NCBI GenBank assembly: GCA_014379925.1
Contig: JACMKY010000609.1
Span: forward strand, 1 to 7,107
DNA from: Cytophagales bacterium
GTDB taxonomy: Bacteria; Bacteroidota; Bacteroidia; Cytophagales; ES-bin-26
Reading direction: 5' to 3'
DNA length: 7,107 bases
How positions within the stretch are numbered: the first letter of the stretch is position 1; every line of letters starts with the position of its first letter. Below are positions 1-7,039 of this stretch, piece after piece. A program made the translations under genes and the position numbers. Under the pieces are notes generated by a model. The model was given only the letters and a program-made list of their open reading frames with translations, was not told the DNA's origin and did no database searches.

Positions 1-1355
1 CAACCGGTTACACCCGCCAGGGGGCGCTGACGGTGCTGGCCCGCATCCGGCCGGACCGGGTCGAAAACGTGCGCCAACGGCTGCGGCAAATCAGCAACGA
101 GGCCGACGGGGGCGTGGAGAAAAACCCGGTCCTTCCCTTTCAGGAGATCCGGTCGGTCCATTTCGCCCGTTTCCTCCTCCTGGAAGCGGCCAAGGACGCC
201 GACGGCTCGCCGGTTCCGGCCCGCCTGGTCTTCTCCACCAACTACGACTTTCCCCTGGCGGAACACCTGGCCGAACTGGTCGGCCAGCCCGGCCTGGCGA
301 GCGTGTTTTGTCACTGCGAAGGTTTCCCGGCCGAGCCCGGCCCCGCCCCCGTGCTGGATTACCTGAGGCGTCACGCGGTCAGGCCCACCGCCTTTTACGT
401 CGGCACCCGCGGACGTTCCGTAGGACGCATCCACTACGAGGCGAAACTCCGGGAAGACATTCAGGATTTTCTGGACGCAACGGAGCGGCATTCCGCTGGT
501 CAATGGGAAGGGTTGGCTACGAATCCCGCGACGATCAAGGCCGGCATCGAAGCATTCGTGGCCAACCGCCCAGCGGCCCCCACTCCCCGGCCGGCCACCG
601 GGGGCATTGAGCAATACCTGGTCCGGTGGTTTCCCTTCCCCGGGCTTTACGCCGGAGTCGCCCTCCTGGTGGGGGTAGGGGTGGCCTTTCCCCGCCCGTC
701 GGCCGCGCTGGTGGGCGGGCTGGTCCTGTTGGGGCTCGCTTTCCTGATCGGTCTTCGCTGGCACGAGCAACGCGACGAGCAACGTCGACCGCTCGAAACG
801 GACGCGGACCCCACCGACCAGGCGGTCGGGGAACTGACGGCCCGGGAAGACCAGATCGTGCAGAACCAACTCTCCCACGTGGTGGACGTCAAACCGGGGT
901 GGTTTCGCCGGCTCACCTTGAAGGTAGTTTTGCGGGTCATCCACCTGCTGGCCGCGGTGGTATTCAACCGGGGCCAACTGGGAAAAATTCCGACCATCCA
1001 CTTTGCCCGCTGGGTACTGATTGACCGCGGCCGGAAGCTCTTGTTCTTCAGCAACTTCGACGGCAGCTGGGAAAATTACCTGGGGGATTTCATCGACCAG
1101 GCCGCCCTCGGACTCACCGCCGTCTGGAGCAATACCGCGCGTTTCCCCGCCACGCGCTACCTCATCCGTCAGGGAGCCACCGACGAACAACGGTTCAAGC
1201 GCTGGACCCGGAATCACCAGGTTCCCACCCAGGTCTGGTTCAGTGCCTACAAGAAGTTGACGGTGGAAAACATCAACCGCAATTCCAAGATCCACGAAGG
1301 ACTTTACCGCCGGATGAACGAGCGGCAAGTCCGGGAATGGCTGCAACTACTCTGA
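1..1355 (+). CDS. Membrane-anchored two-module protein paired with a DyP peroxidase (5' partial)
   Basis: The frame is open through the left edge, so the true start lies outside the window. A GTG at 33 is possible but would cut into what looks like the first beta strand (ALTVLARI, coded from 24), so I treat the gene as partial. Counting from the GTG, the protein has a soluble N-terminal module (about 1-150), a linker, two hydrophobic segments (about 203-220 and 224-241) forming a membrane hairpin, a charged stretch (244-275) and a second module (about 285-440). The modules share a pattern: VHFARFLLL then LVFSTNYD in the first, IHFARWVLI then LLFFSNFDGSWENYL in the second. Predicted beta-alpha-beta-beta-alpha-beta order in the first module suggests a ferredoxin-like, dimeric alpha/beta-barrel type fold (inference). 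I recall similar uncharacterised proteins beside DyP peroxidases, but the biochemical function is unknown. It ends 20 bases before the peroxidase gene, so co-transcription is likely. No catalytic residues can be assigned. Confidence 0.85.
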   Translation, partial: TGYTRQGALTVLARIRPDRVENVRQRLRQISNEADGGVEKNPVLPFQEIRSVHFARFLLLEAAKDADGSPVPARLVFSTNYDFPLAEHLAELVGQPGLASVFCHCEGFPAEPGPAPVLDYLRRHAVRPTAFYVGTRGRSVGRIHYEAKLREDIQDFLDATERHSAGQWEGLATNPATIKAGIEAFVANRPAAPTPRPATGGIEQYLVRWFPFPGLYAGVALLVGVGVAFPRPSAALVGGLVLLGLAFLIGLRWHEQRDEQRRPLETDADPTDQAVGELTAREDQIVQNQLSHVVDVKPGWFRRLTLKVVLRVIHLLAAVVFNRGQLGKIPTIHFARWVLIDRGRKLLFFSNFDGSWENYLGDFIDQAALGLTAVWSNTARFPATRYLIRQGATDEQRFKRWTRNHQVPTQVWFSAYKKLTVENINRNSKIHEGLYRRMNERQVREWLQLL

Positions 1356-1375
1356 CCACGTAACCAAACCGGGAG

Positions 1376-2800
1376 ATGGATCCGCTGGAAGTTGAACAGA
1401 TGCAAGGGTTGTTGATCAGGGGCTACGGTCACCTGAACGCCGCCCGCTTCACGTTGCTGGCCATTCGAGAACCGGCCCGCACCAAGGCGTGGCTGAAGGA
1501 AATGGCTTCCCGACTGCCCAACGGCGCCGCCAAGCCCGACCGGCAAGCCGTCCACCTGGCCTTCACCCACGGGGGACTGCAAAAACTCGGGTTGGCCCCC
1601 GCCGCCCTGGACGGATTCGGCCGGGAATTCCGGGAGGGAATGACCACCGGGCACCGGCAACGGCTGCTGGGGGATTACGGGGACAGCGCGCCGCCAAATT
1701 GGCAATGGGGAGGACCCGTCAACCCGGAATTCGACCTTCTTTTCCTGGAATACGCCGCCGACCAAACCGCCCTCGGGGAGCTGTCCGCCGAACACGAACG
1801 ACGTTTTCCGGACGCCGGACTGATCCCGGTGCACCAACTGCCCACCCGGTTTTTGGCGCAGCCCAAAGAACACTTCGGCTTCCGCGACGGGGTGTCCCAA
1901 CCCCGACTGGCCGGGTGGAAGGAGCCCGACACCCCGGAGAATACCGTGGAACCGGGCGAGTTCATCCTTGGCTACCGCAACGAATACGGGGAATACCCGG
2001 AAAGCCCCCGGGTACCCCCGCGGGAAGACCCGGGAAACGTCCTGCCGGTCTCCCGGCCGGATCCGGCCGGGAAGGATTTCGGTCGCAACGGCACTTACTT
2101 GGTCTTTCGTCAGTTGGAGCAGGATGTTTCCTTGTTCTGGCAATTCATGCGGGAAAAGACCCGGGACCCGGATGGCCATCCCGATTACCCGGCCATGGTC
2201 CGCCTGGCGGCCAAGATGATGGGCCGGTGGCCGGGAGGTGCCCCGCTGACCACCTCCCCGGCGTGGGACGACCCGGCCCGGGAATCGGAGAACGATTTCG
2301 GCTACCGTACCCACGACGCGCACGGGTACGGGTGCCCGATCGGGGCGCACGTTCGCCGCTCCAACCCCCGGGACGCCGTCTCGGAGGATCCCGAAAATTC
2401 CGTCGCCGTGGCCAAGCGCCACCGCCTGCTGCGCCGGGGCCGTTTGTACGGCAACCCGTTGGTTGAGTCGATGCGACCCGAAGAGATGGCCACCGCCGAA
2501 CGGGACGGGGAGCCGCGGGGCTTGCACTTCATCTGCCTGAACGCCAACCTCGGTCGCCAATTCGAGTTCGTTCAGCACACCTGGCTCAACAACCCGAAGT
2601 TCGGGGGATTGTACGACGAGCCGGACCCGGTCGTGGGCAACCACCACCCGACCGATGCGTTGACCGGCACGTTCACCGCCCAGCGGGAACCCGTCCGGAA
2701 GCGCACCACGGAAGTACCCCGGTTTGTCCGGGTGATCGGCGGGGCTTATTTTTTCGTGCCCAGCATTCCGGCGGTGGAATACCTGGCCAACCTGCCCTGA
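1376..2800 (+). CDS. DyP-type haem peroxidase
   Basis: Dye-decolorizing peroxidases use haem b and hydrogen peroxide to oxidise dyes, phenolics and other substrates; the physiological substrate here is unknown. The family hallmarks are present: G168-F-R-D171-G172 is the GxxDG motif with the catalytic Asp, H325 in PIGAHVRRSNPRD is the expected proximal haem ligand, and R353 in HRLLRRGRLYG is the likely distal Arg. The C-terminal half carries the usual GRQFEFVQHTW (393-403) and a final VRVIGGAYFFVPS strand (451-463). At 474 residues it matches the longer DyP classes with extra loops rather than the roughly 300-residue short classes. No Sec or Tat signal and no obvious encapsulin-targeting tail are visible, so the enzyme is probably cytoplasmic. 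The ATG at 1376 keeps a short lead before the conserved QGLLIRGYGHL block; GGGAG abuts it too closely to be a good ribosome site. An in-frame ATG at 1400 is the alternative start. The upstream membrane protein is its probable operon partner. Confidence 0.95.
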   Translation: MDPLEVEQMQGLLIRGYGHLNAARFTLLAIREPARTKAWLKEMASRLPNGAAKPDRQAVHLAFTHGGLQKLGLAPAALDGFGREFREGMTTGHRQRLLGDYGDSAPPNWQWGGPVNPEFDLLFLEYAADQTALGELSAEHERRFPDAGLIPVHQLPTRFLAQPKEHFGFRDGVSQPRLAGWKEPDTPENTVEPGEFILGYRNEYGEYPESPRVPPREDPGNVLPVSRPDPAGKDFGRNGTYLVFRQLEQDVSLFWQFMREKTRDPDGHPDYPAMVRLAAKMMGRWPGGAPLTTSPAWDDPARESENDFGYRTHDAHGYGCPIGAHVRRSNPRDAVSEDPENSVAVAKRHRLLRRGRLYGNPLVESMRPEEMATAERDGEPRGLHFICLNANLGRQFEFVQHTWLNNPKFGGLYDEPDPVVGNHHPTDALTGTFTAQREPVRKRTTEVPRFVRVIGGAYFFVPSIPAVEYLANLP

Positions 2801-2814
2801 ATTCCCCCGCGGCC

Positions 2815-2843
2815 AAAAAAAATCCCCGGTTCGGCCGGGGATT
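2815..2843 (-). terminator. Hairpin terminator between convergent genes
   Basis: A perfect 9-bp inverted repeat (AATCCCCGG at 2821-2829 and CCGGGGATT at 2835-2843) encloses a 5-base loop. On the minus strand the stem runs into eight consecutive T residues (2822 down to 2815), which is a classic intrinsic terminator for the TPR gene ending at 2877. On the plus strand the stem is followed by ATTATCTT, a weaker U-rich tail, so it may also stop DyP transcripts. It lies in the 76-base gap between the two stop codons. Confidence 0.85.
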
Positions 2844-2876
2844 ATCTTAAACGACAGAATTGAACGGAAAAGCGCG

Positions 2877-4142
2877 TTATTTCTTCGGGGCCGCCTCGAT
2901 GAGTTTGGTGATCCGGTCGGCATCGGCCGTCCGTTTCAGTTGGCTGTACACCTTCCGCAGGTTCTCCAGCACGCTTTCGTCCTTGGGATTGATCTGGTGC
3001 GCTTTCTCGAAGTAGGGCAGCACCTGCTCGAATTGGCCCTGAATTTCGGCGTCCGCCTTCTTGCCGTCTTTCTGGTATTGCTTGAGGTCCATGGCGTTGC
3101 GCTTCTTGATGCTTTCGGCACCCTGGTTGAAGTAAAACACGCCCAGGTTGTAGTTGGCGTCGAAGTTATTGGGATCCAGCTCCATCACTTTCTGGTAGGA
3201 AACCAAACCTTCCTGCTTTTTGGCCTGGGCGTCGGTCCGCAGTTTCTTGGCTTCCTCGCGCTTGGCGGCCCCTTCGGCTTTCTTGCCCGACGACTCCAGC
3301 TTTTTGGCTTCCGACTCGGCGGCATCCGCCGTCTCGAGCAGCTTGGAGCCCGCGTTGTCGTTCATGATGCCCAGGTTGAGGTGGTACTGCGGATTCTTGG
3401 GGTCGCGTTCGATGGCTTGCCGGAGGTTTTCGGTTGCCTGATCCGCCTTGCCCGAGGCCAGGTAGAGGTTCAACTCCTCGTCCTTGAGGGCTTTGTTGTT
3501 GGGGTTGGCGGCGATCCCCTGCTTGGTCAACTCCAGGGCCTTGTCGAAATTCTGTTCGTTGCGGTACATGCTGATCAGCGAACCGTACACGTCCGCCTCC
3601 TTGCCACCCAACGCAATGTACTTCTCGTAACCGACCCGGGCCGTCGCCAGGTCGTTGCCCTGTTGGGAAGCGATGCCGGTGTAGAGAGCCGCCAGGGTAT
3701 CCTTCGGACTCACTTCCTGGGCCAACTGGAAATTCTTGACCGCCTCGGGGTAATTTCCGGCCTGGTAGCGGGCCAGCGCCTGGTTAAAAATGGCCGCGTA
3801 CATGGATTGGCCCGTCATGGCCGACCGGGAATCCTTGTCGAAACTGCCACCGGGCTTGTCGAGTTCGGTGGCTTTCTTGTACGATTCGTAGGCCACGGTG
3901 GCCGCGTTGGAATCCAGTTTGGAAAAGAGCTTGGTCGCATCGTTGGCGATGGATTCGTAGATCTGCCCCCGGTAGTACCAGGTCTTGGCTTTGGTGGCCA
4001 GTTTGGCGTCGCCAACCGCTTTGTCGATCTCTTCCTTGGCTTTGTCTAACTTATTTTCCTTGTGGTAGGTGATGGCCGCCGTCTGGGCGAAAGCGGTCGA
4101 AGCAAACAGAGACGGGACCAGAAATAAAACCAGCTTGTTCAT
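2877..4142 (-). CDS. Secreted tetratricopeptide-repeat protein downstream of gyrA
   Basis: TPR domains are helical scaffolds for protein-protein contacts; no enzymatic role is indicated and the partner is unknown. The chosen ATG at 4142 gives a 421-residue product starting with a clean Sec signal peptide (MNKLVLFLVPSLFASTAFA, cleavage expected before Q20); there is no lipobox Cys, so the mature protein should be soluble in the periplasm. The frame stays open upstream to 4385, but that extension runs into gyrA and would bury the signal peptide. TPR-like units are seen at about 115-147, 150-180, 183-215, 218-249, 252-325 and 328-387. The last two are stretched by Lys/Ala/Glu-rich insertions (about 268-309 and 342-370) between helix A and helix B. 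No Shine-Dalgarno is present; the bases before the ATG read CTCCTCCTGCC. I recall a TPR gene next to gyrA in other Bacteroidota, which fits. It ends in TAA and is followed by a strong terminator. Confidence 0.92.
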   Translation of the reverse strand: MNKLVLFLVPSLFASTAFAQTAAITYHKENKLDKAKEEIDKAVGDAKLATKAKTWYYRGQIYESIANDATKLFSKLDSNAATVAYESYKKATELDKPGGSFDKDSRSAMTGQSMYAAIFNQALARYQAGNYPEAVKNFQLAQEVSPKDTLAALYTGIASQQGNDLATARVGYEKYIALGGKEADVYGSLISMYRNEQNFDKALELTKQGIAANPNNKALKDEELNLYLASGKADQATENLRQAIERDPKNPQYHLNLGIMNDNAGSKLLETADAAESEAKKLESSGKKAEGAAKREEAKKLRTDAQAKKQEGLVSYQKVMELDPNNFDANYNLGVFYFNQGAESIKKRNAMDLKQYQKDGKKADAEIQGQFEQVLPYFEKAHQINPKDESVLENLRKVYSQLKRTADADRITKLIEAAPKK

Positions 4143-4191
4143 GGCAGGAGGAGTTAGGTGAGTGAAGAATTTCAGTAAAGATCCATACGGA

Positions 4192-4199
4192 CAAAGGTA
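4192..4199 (-). promoter_or_regulatory. Possible -7 element (TACCTTTG) for the TPR gene
   Basis: TACCTTTG on the minus strand is an exact match to the Bacteroidota -7 consensus TAnnTTTG, 49 bases before the TPR start codon. The only TTTG upstream is 11 bases away, too near for a standard -33 element, so the promoter call is weak. Its place downstream of the gyrA hairpin is consistent with the TPR gene having its own transcript. Confidence 0.35.
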
Positions 4200-4239
4200 C
4201 CAATCGTTGCCAAACGCCGGCCTTCCGGGCGCGTCCGGC

Positions 4240-4293
4240 AAAACGCGGGCGACCGAATACTGCCCGGCGTTGCGGGCAGTATTCAGTCGCCCG
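4240..4293 (-). terminator. Long 21-bp hairpin after gyrA
   Basis: The arms at 4246-4266 and 4273-4293 are 21 bases each with a 6-base loop. They differ at one position, which is C-A on the plus strand but becomes a U-G wobble in RNA made from the minus strand, so the stem is fully paired only in the gyrA direction. Two bases after the stem the minus strand carries TTTT (4243 to 4240). This fits a terminator or attenuator at the end of gyrA. The U run is short, so some read-through into the TPR gene is plausible. Confidence 0.7.
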
Positions 4294-4317
4294 GCGGCAA
4301 AGATAAACAAGGAAAGC

Positions 4318-6939
4318 TCATTCCGCAAAATCGTTCGGCATCCCGTCCGGATGCGCCACGGGGTGGCCGTTGGTGGGCAAGCCATCGGGGTGTTGGCCGT
4401 TGGCCAGCAGGGAGTCGTCGTCCATTTTCTCCAGTTTGGCCACCGACGTGATTTCGTCGTCCTCGTTGAGGCGGATCAGGATCACCCCCCGCGTGTTCCG
4501 GCCCAGCACGGGCAAATGAGCCACCGCTTGCCGGATCGCAATGCCCGATTTGTTGATGATCATCAAGTCATCGGAATCCTTCACCTCCTTGATGGCCACC
4601 AGCTTGCCGGTTTTTTCGGTGATGTGGATGGTTTTCACGCCCTTGCCGCCCCGGTCGGTCACGCGGTAATCGCCGATGGGGGAACGCTTTCCGTAGCCAC
4701 CCTCGGAAACCACCAGCAGTTGGGCGTCCGCCCGGTTGATGCACACCATGCCAACCACTTTGTCGCCCTCGTGGGCCAGCGTCACCCCGCGCACGCCGGC
4801 GGCGTTGCGGCCCATCGGCCTCACCCGCTCCTCGTTGAAACGGATGGCCATGCCCGATTGCAGGGCCAGCACCAGGTCGTCGTTGCCACTCGTCAGGGCT
4901 ACGTCGAGCAGGCGGTCGCCCTCGTGAATGGTGATGGCGTTGATGCCCGCCTGCCGCGGCCGGGAAAACGCCTCCAGCGTGGTTTTCTTGATGGTTCCCT
5001 GCTCGGTGACCATCACCAGGTAATTGTTGTGGATGTAGTCGGCGTTGTCGAGGCTCTTGACGTTGATCACCGCCCGGACGCGGTCCTCCTTGTCGATCTG
5101 GATGAGGTTCTGAATGGCCCGCCCCTTGGCGGTCTTGCTGCCTTCGGGCACGCTGTACACCTTCAGCCAGAAGATTTTCCCCAACTGGGTAAAAATCAGC
5201 AGGTAGTTGTGCATCGTGGCCGAAAACAGGTGCGCGGTGAAGTCGTCGTCCTTGGTGCCCACGCCCTTGGAGCCCACCCCTCCCCGCCCCTGGGTGCGGT
5301 ACTCGCTCAGGGGCGTGCGCTTGATGTAGCCCTGGTGGGTGATGGAGATGAGCATTTCGTCGTCGGCAATCATGTCCTCCATCGTAAACTCGTCGGCGGC
5401 GTGCACGATCTGCGTCCGCCGGGCGTCGCCGTAGCGGGCCTTGATCTCGGTCAGCTCGTCCTTGATGATCTGCATCCGCCGCGATTCGTCGGCCAGGATC
5501 TGGTTGAAATGGGCGATCTGTTGCGTGATTTCCCCGTATTCCTGGTGGATCTTGTCCCGCTCCAGCCCGGTCAGCCGTTGCAGCCGCAATTCCAGGATGG
5601 CCTTGGCCTGCGCTTCGGAGAGCCGGTTGCCGGCCGCCGGTTCCGACCCGGGCAGTTCCCGCATCAGTTCGGCCAGCGCCGGGTCGGTGGTTTCCCGGAA
5701 GCCGGTTCCCTTCATCAGGCTGGTCTTGGCCGCTTCGGGGTCGCGGGCGTGGCGGATCAAATCGATGACGGCGTCCAGGTTGTCGAGCGCGATGAGCAGG
5801 CCCTGCAGGATGTGGGCCCGTTTCTGGGCCTCCTTCAAATCGAAGCGGGTGCGCCGCACGACCACCTCGTGGCGGTGTTCGACGAAGTGGCGGATCAGCT
5901 CCTTCAGGTTGAGCGTAACCGGCCGGCCCTTCACCAGGGCCACGTTGTTGACGCCGAAGGAAGACTGCAACGCCGTGTGCTTGTAGAGGTTGTTGAGCAC
6001 CACGCTGGGCACGGCGTCCTTGCGCAGGTCGTAGACGATCCGCAGCCCGTCGCGGTCCGATTCGTCGCGGATGTCGGCAATGCCTTCGATCTTCTTTTCG
6101 TTGACCAGGGCCGCCGTCCGCTCGATCATCGCGGCCTTGTTGACCTGGTAGGGGATCTCGGTCACGATGATTTGTTCCTTGCCCGTCTTGGCGGTTTCGA
6201 AGTACGCGTTGGCCCGCATCACCACGCGCCCCCGGCCGGTCTCGAAGGCCGACCGCACGCCCTGGTAGCCGTAGATGAGGCCGCCGGTCGGAAAGTCCGG
6301 GGCCTGGATGTGCTTCATGAGTTCGGCGATGGATACCTCCGGGTCGTCGATGTAGGCCACAATGCCGTCGACCACTTCCGAGAGGTTGTGGGGCGCCATG
6401 TTGGTGGCCATCCCCACGGCGATGCCCGAGGTGCCGTTGATGAGCAGGTTGGGAATCTTGCCGGGCAACACGGAAGGCTCGGTGAGCGAGTCGTCGAAAT
6501 TGGGTTGGAAATCCACCGTTTCCTTGTAGAGGTCGGTCAGCAGTTCCTCCGCGATCCGCTTCAGGCGGGCTTCGGTGTAGCGCATGGCCGCCGGCGAATC
6601 CCCGTCGATGGAGCCGAAGTTGCCCTGTCCGTCCACCAGCGGGTAGCGCAGCGACCAGTCCTGCGCCATCCGCACCATCGTGTCGTAGACGGAACTGTCG
6701 CCGTGGGGGTGGAATTTGCCCAGCACCTCCCCCACGATCCGCGCCGATTTCTTGGGGGGTTTGCTGGGCGTGACGCCCAATTCGGACATCCCGTACAACA
6801 CCCGGCGGTGCACGGGCTTGAGTCCGTCGCGCACGTCGGGCAACGCGCGGGAAACAATCACTGACATCGAGTAATCGATGTACGCACCCCGCATCTCGTC
6901 CTCGATGTTGATGGGAATAATGTTTTCGCCTATGGCCAT
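4318..6939 (-). CDS. gyrA: DNA gyrase subunit A
   Basis: GyrA is the DNA-breaking and rejoining subunit of the A2B2 gyrase, which introduces negative supercoils using ATP hydrolysed by GyrB. The 873-residue protein is complete and of normal length. The catalytic Tyr is Y121 in AAMRYTEARL, preceded by R120. The quinolone-region residues equivalent to E. coli Ser83 and Asp87 are S82 and D86, the unmutated state. I173 matches the DNA-bending isoleucine. Then come the tower and coiled-coil regions and a C-terminal domain with six pinwheel repeats (from about 528 to 825). The GyrA box is a variant, QGRGGVG at 550-556, and a second RGGKG occurs at 763-767 in the fifth repeat. Presence of the box favours GyrA over ParC. 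The protein ends in an acidic, then Gly/Pro/His/Asp-rich tail (about 837-873). The ATG at 6939 gives MAIGENIIPINIEDEMRGAY, a normal family start; no Shine-Dalgarno is present. The TPR gene follows 175 bases downstream. Confidence 0.98.
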   Translation of the reverse strand: MAIGENIIPINIEDEMRGAYIDYSMSVIVSRALPDVRDGLKPVHRRVLYGMSELGVTPSKPPKKSARIVGEVLGKFHPHGDSSVYDTMVRMAQDWSLRYPLVDGQGNFGSIDGDSPAAMRYTEARLKRIAEELLTDLYKETVDFQPNFDDSLTEPSVLPGKIPNLLINGTSGIAVGMATNMAPHNLSEVVDGIVAYIDDPEVSIAELMKHIQAPDFPTGGLIYGYQGVRSAFETGRGRVVMRANAYFETAKTGKEQIIVTEIPYQVNKAAMIERTAALVNEKKIEGIADIRDESDRDGLRIVYDLRKDAVPSVVLNNLYKHTALQSSFGVNNVALVKGRPVTLNLKELIRHFVEHRHEVVVRRTRFDLKEAQKRAHILQGLLIALDNLDAVIDLIRHARDPEAAKTSLMKGTGFRETTDPALAELMRELPGSEPAAGNRLSEAQAKAILELRLQRLTGLERDKIHQEYGEITQQIAHFNQILADESRRMQIIKDELTEIKARYGDARRTQIVHAADEFTMEDMIADDEMLISITHQGYIKRTPLSEYRTQGRGGVGSKGVGTKDDDFTAHLFSATMHNYLLIFTQLGKIFWLKVYSVPEGSKTAKGRAIQNLIQIDKEDRVRAVINVKSLDNADYIHNNYLVMVTEQGTIKKTTLEAFSRPRQAGINAITIHEGDRLLDVALTSGNDDLVLALQSGMAIRFNEERVRPMGRNAAGVRGVTLAHEGDKVVGMVCINRADAQLLVVSEGGYGKRSPIGDYRVTDRGGKGVKTIHITEKTGKLVAIKEVKDSDDLMIINKSGIAIRQAVAHLPVLGRNTRGVILIRLNEDDEITSVAKLEKMDDDSLLANGQHPDGLPTNGHPVAHPDGMPNDFAE

Positions 6940-6942
6940 GAC

Positions 6943-6956
6943 TCAATGATCAATGA
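6943..6956. repeat. Tandem 7-bp repeat next to the gyrA start
   Basis: TCAATGA occurs twice back to back (6943-6949 and 6950-6956), ending 3 bases before the gyrA start codon. It occupies the site where a ribosome-binding sequence would be. It may be chance, a recent small duplication, or part of the leader. Confidence 0.6.
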
Positions 6957-7011
6957 ATGCTGATTTAAAAAACTGAAAGACCGCACTTTATTGGCTGACT
7001 ACTTGATACGG

Positions 7012-7039
7012 GTACAATAGTACAATAATAGAATTGTAC
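7012..7039. repeat. Repeated and inverted GTACAAT words (operator-like)
   Basis: GTACAAT occurs at 7012-7018 and again at 7020-7026, and its reverse complement ATTGTAC lies at 7033-7039. The second and third copies form a 7-bp inverted repeat with a 6-base spacer, centred about 90 bases upstream of gyrA. They overlap the candidate gyrA -7 box. The arrangement resembles a binding site for a dimeric regulator, but no regulator can be named. Confidence 0.5.

Noticed and set aside
1304..2923. A 539-codon minus-strand frame opposite the DyP gene
   Set aside because: It is a shadow of the DyP reading frame, has no recognisable domain, and reads through the terminator and into the end of the TPR gene.
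2940..4049. A 369-codon plus-strand frame opposite the TPR gene, rich in Leu, Val and Gly
   Set aside because: It is complementary to the TPR codons; the hydrophobic look comes from the antisense of Lys/Asp/Glu/Gln-rich codons, not from a real membrane protein.
4216..4239. A second small inverted repeat (GCCGG and CCGGC) next to the gyrA hairpin
   Set aside because: The arms are only 5 bases with a 14-base loop in GC-rich DNA, which is easily expected by chance.
4143..4385. An 81-residue N-terminal extension of the TPR protein
   Set aside because: It would run through the gyrA hairpin and overlap the gyrA 3' end, and would place the obvious signal peptide in the interior of the protein.
4162..6864. 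A 900-codon plus-strand open frame lying antisense to gyrA, starting at a GTG with GGAGGAG eight bases upstream
   Set aside because: It is exactly opposed to a well-recognised gyrA, and its product is a low-information mix rich in His, Val, Gly and Asp with no recognisable domain. Long antisense frames are common in GC-rich genes. The GGAGGAG is probably coincidental, since other genes here do not use such sites.
4568..6946. A 792-codon minus-strand frame overlapping gyrA in another frame
   Set aside because: Its product is dominated by Arg, Gly, Pro and His, the typical shadow composition of a GC-rich gene, and the overlapping gyrA frame matches the family along its full length.
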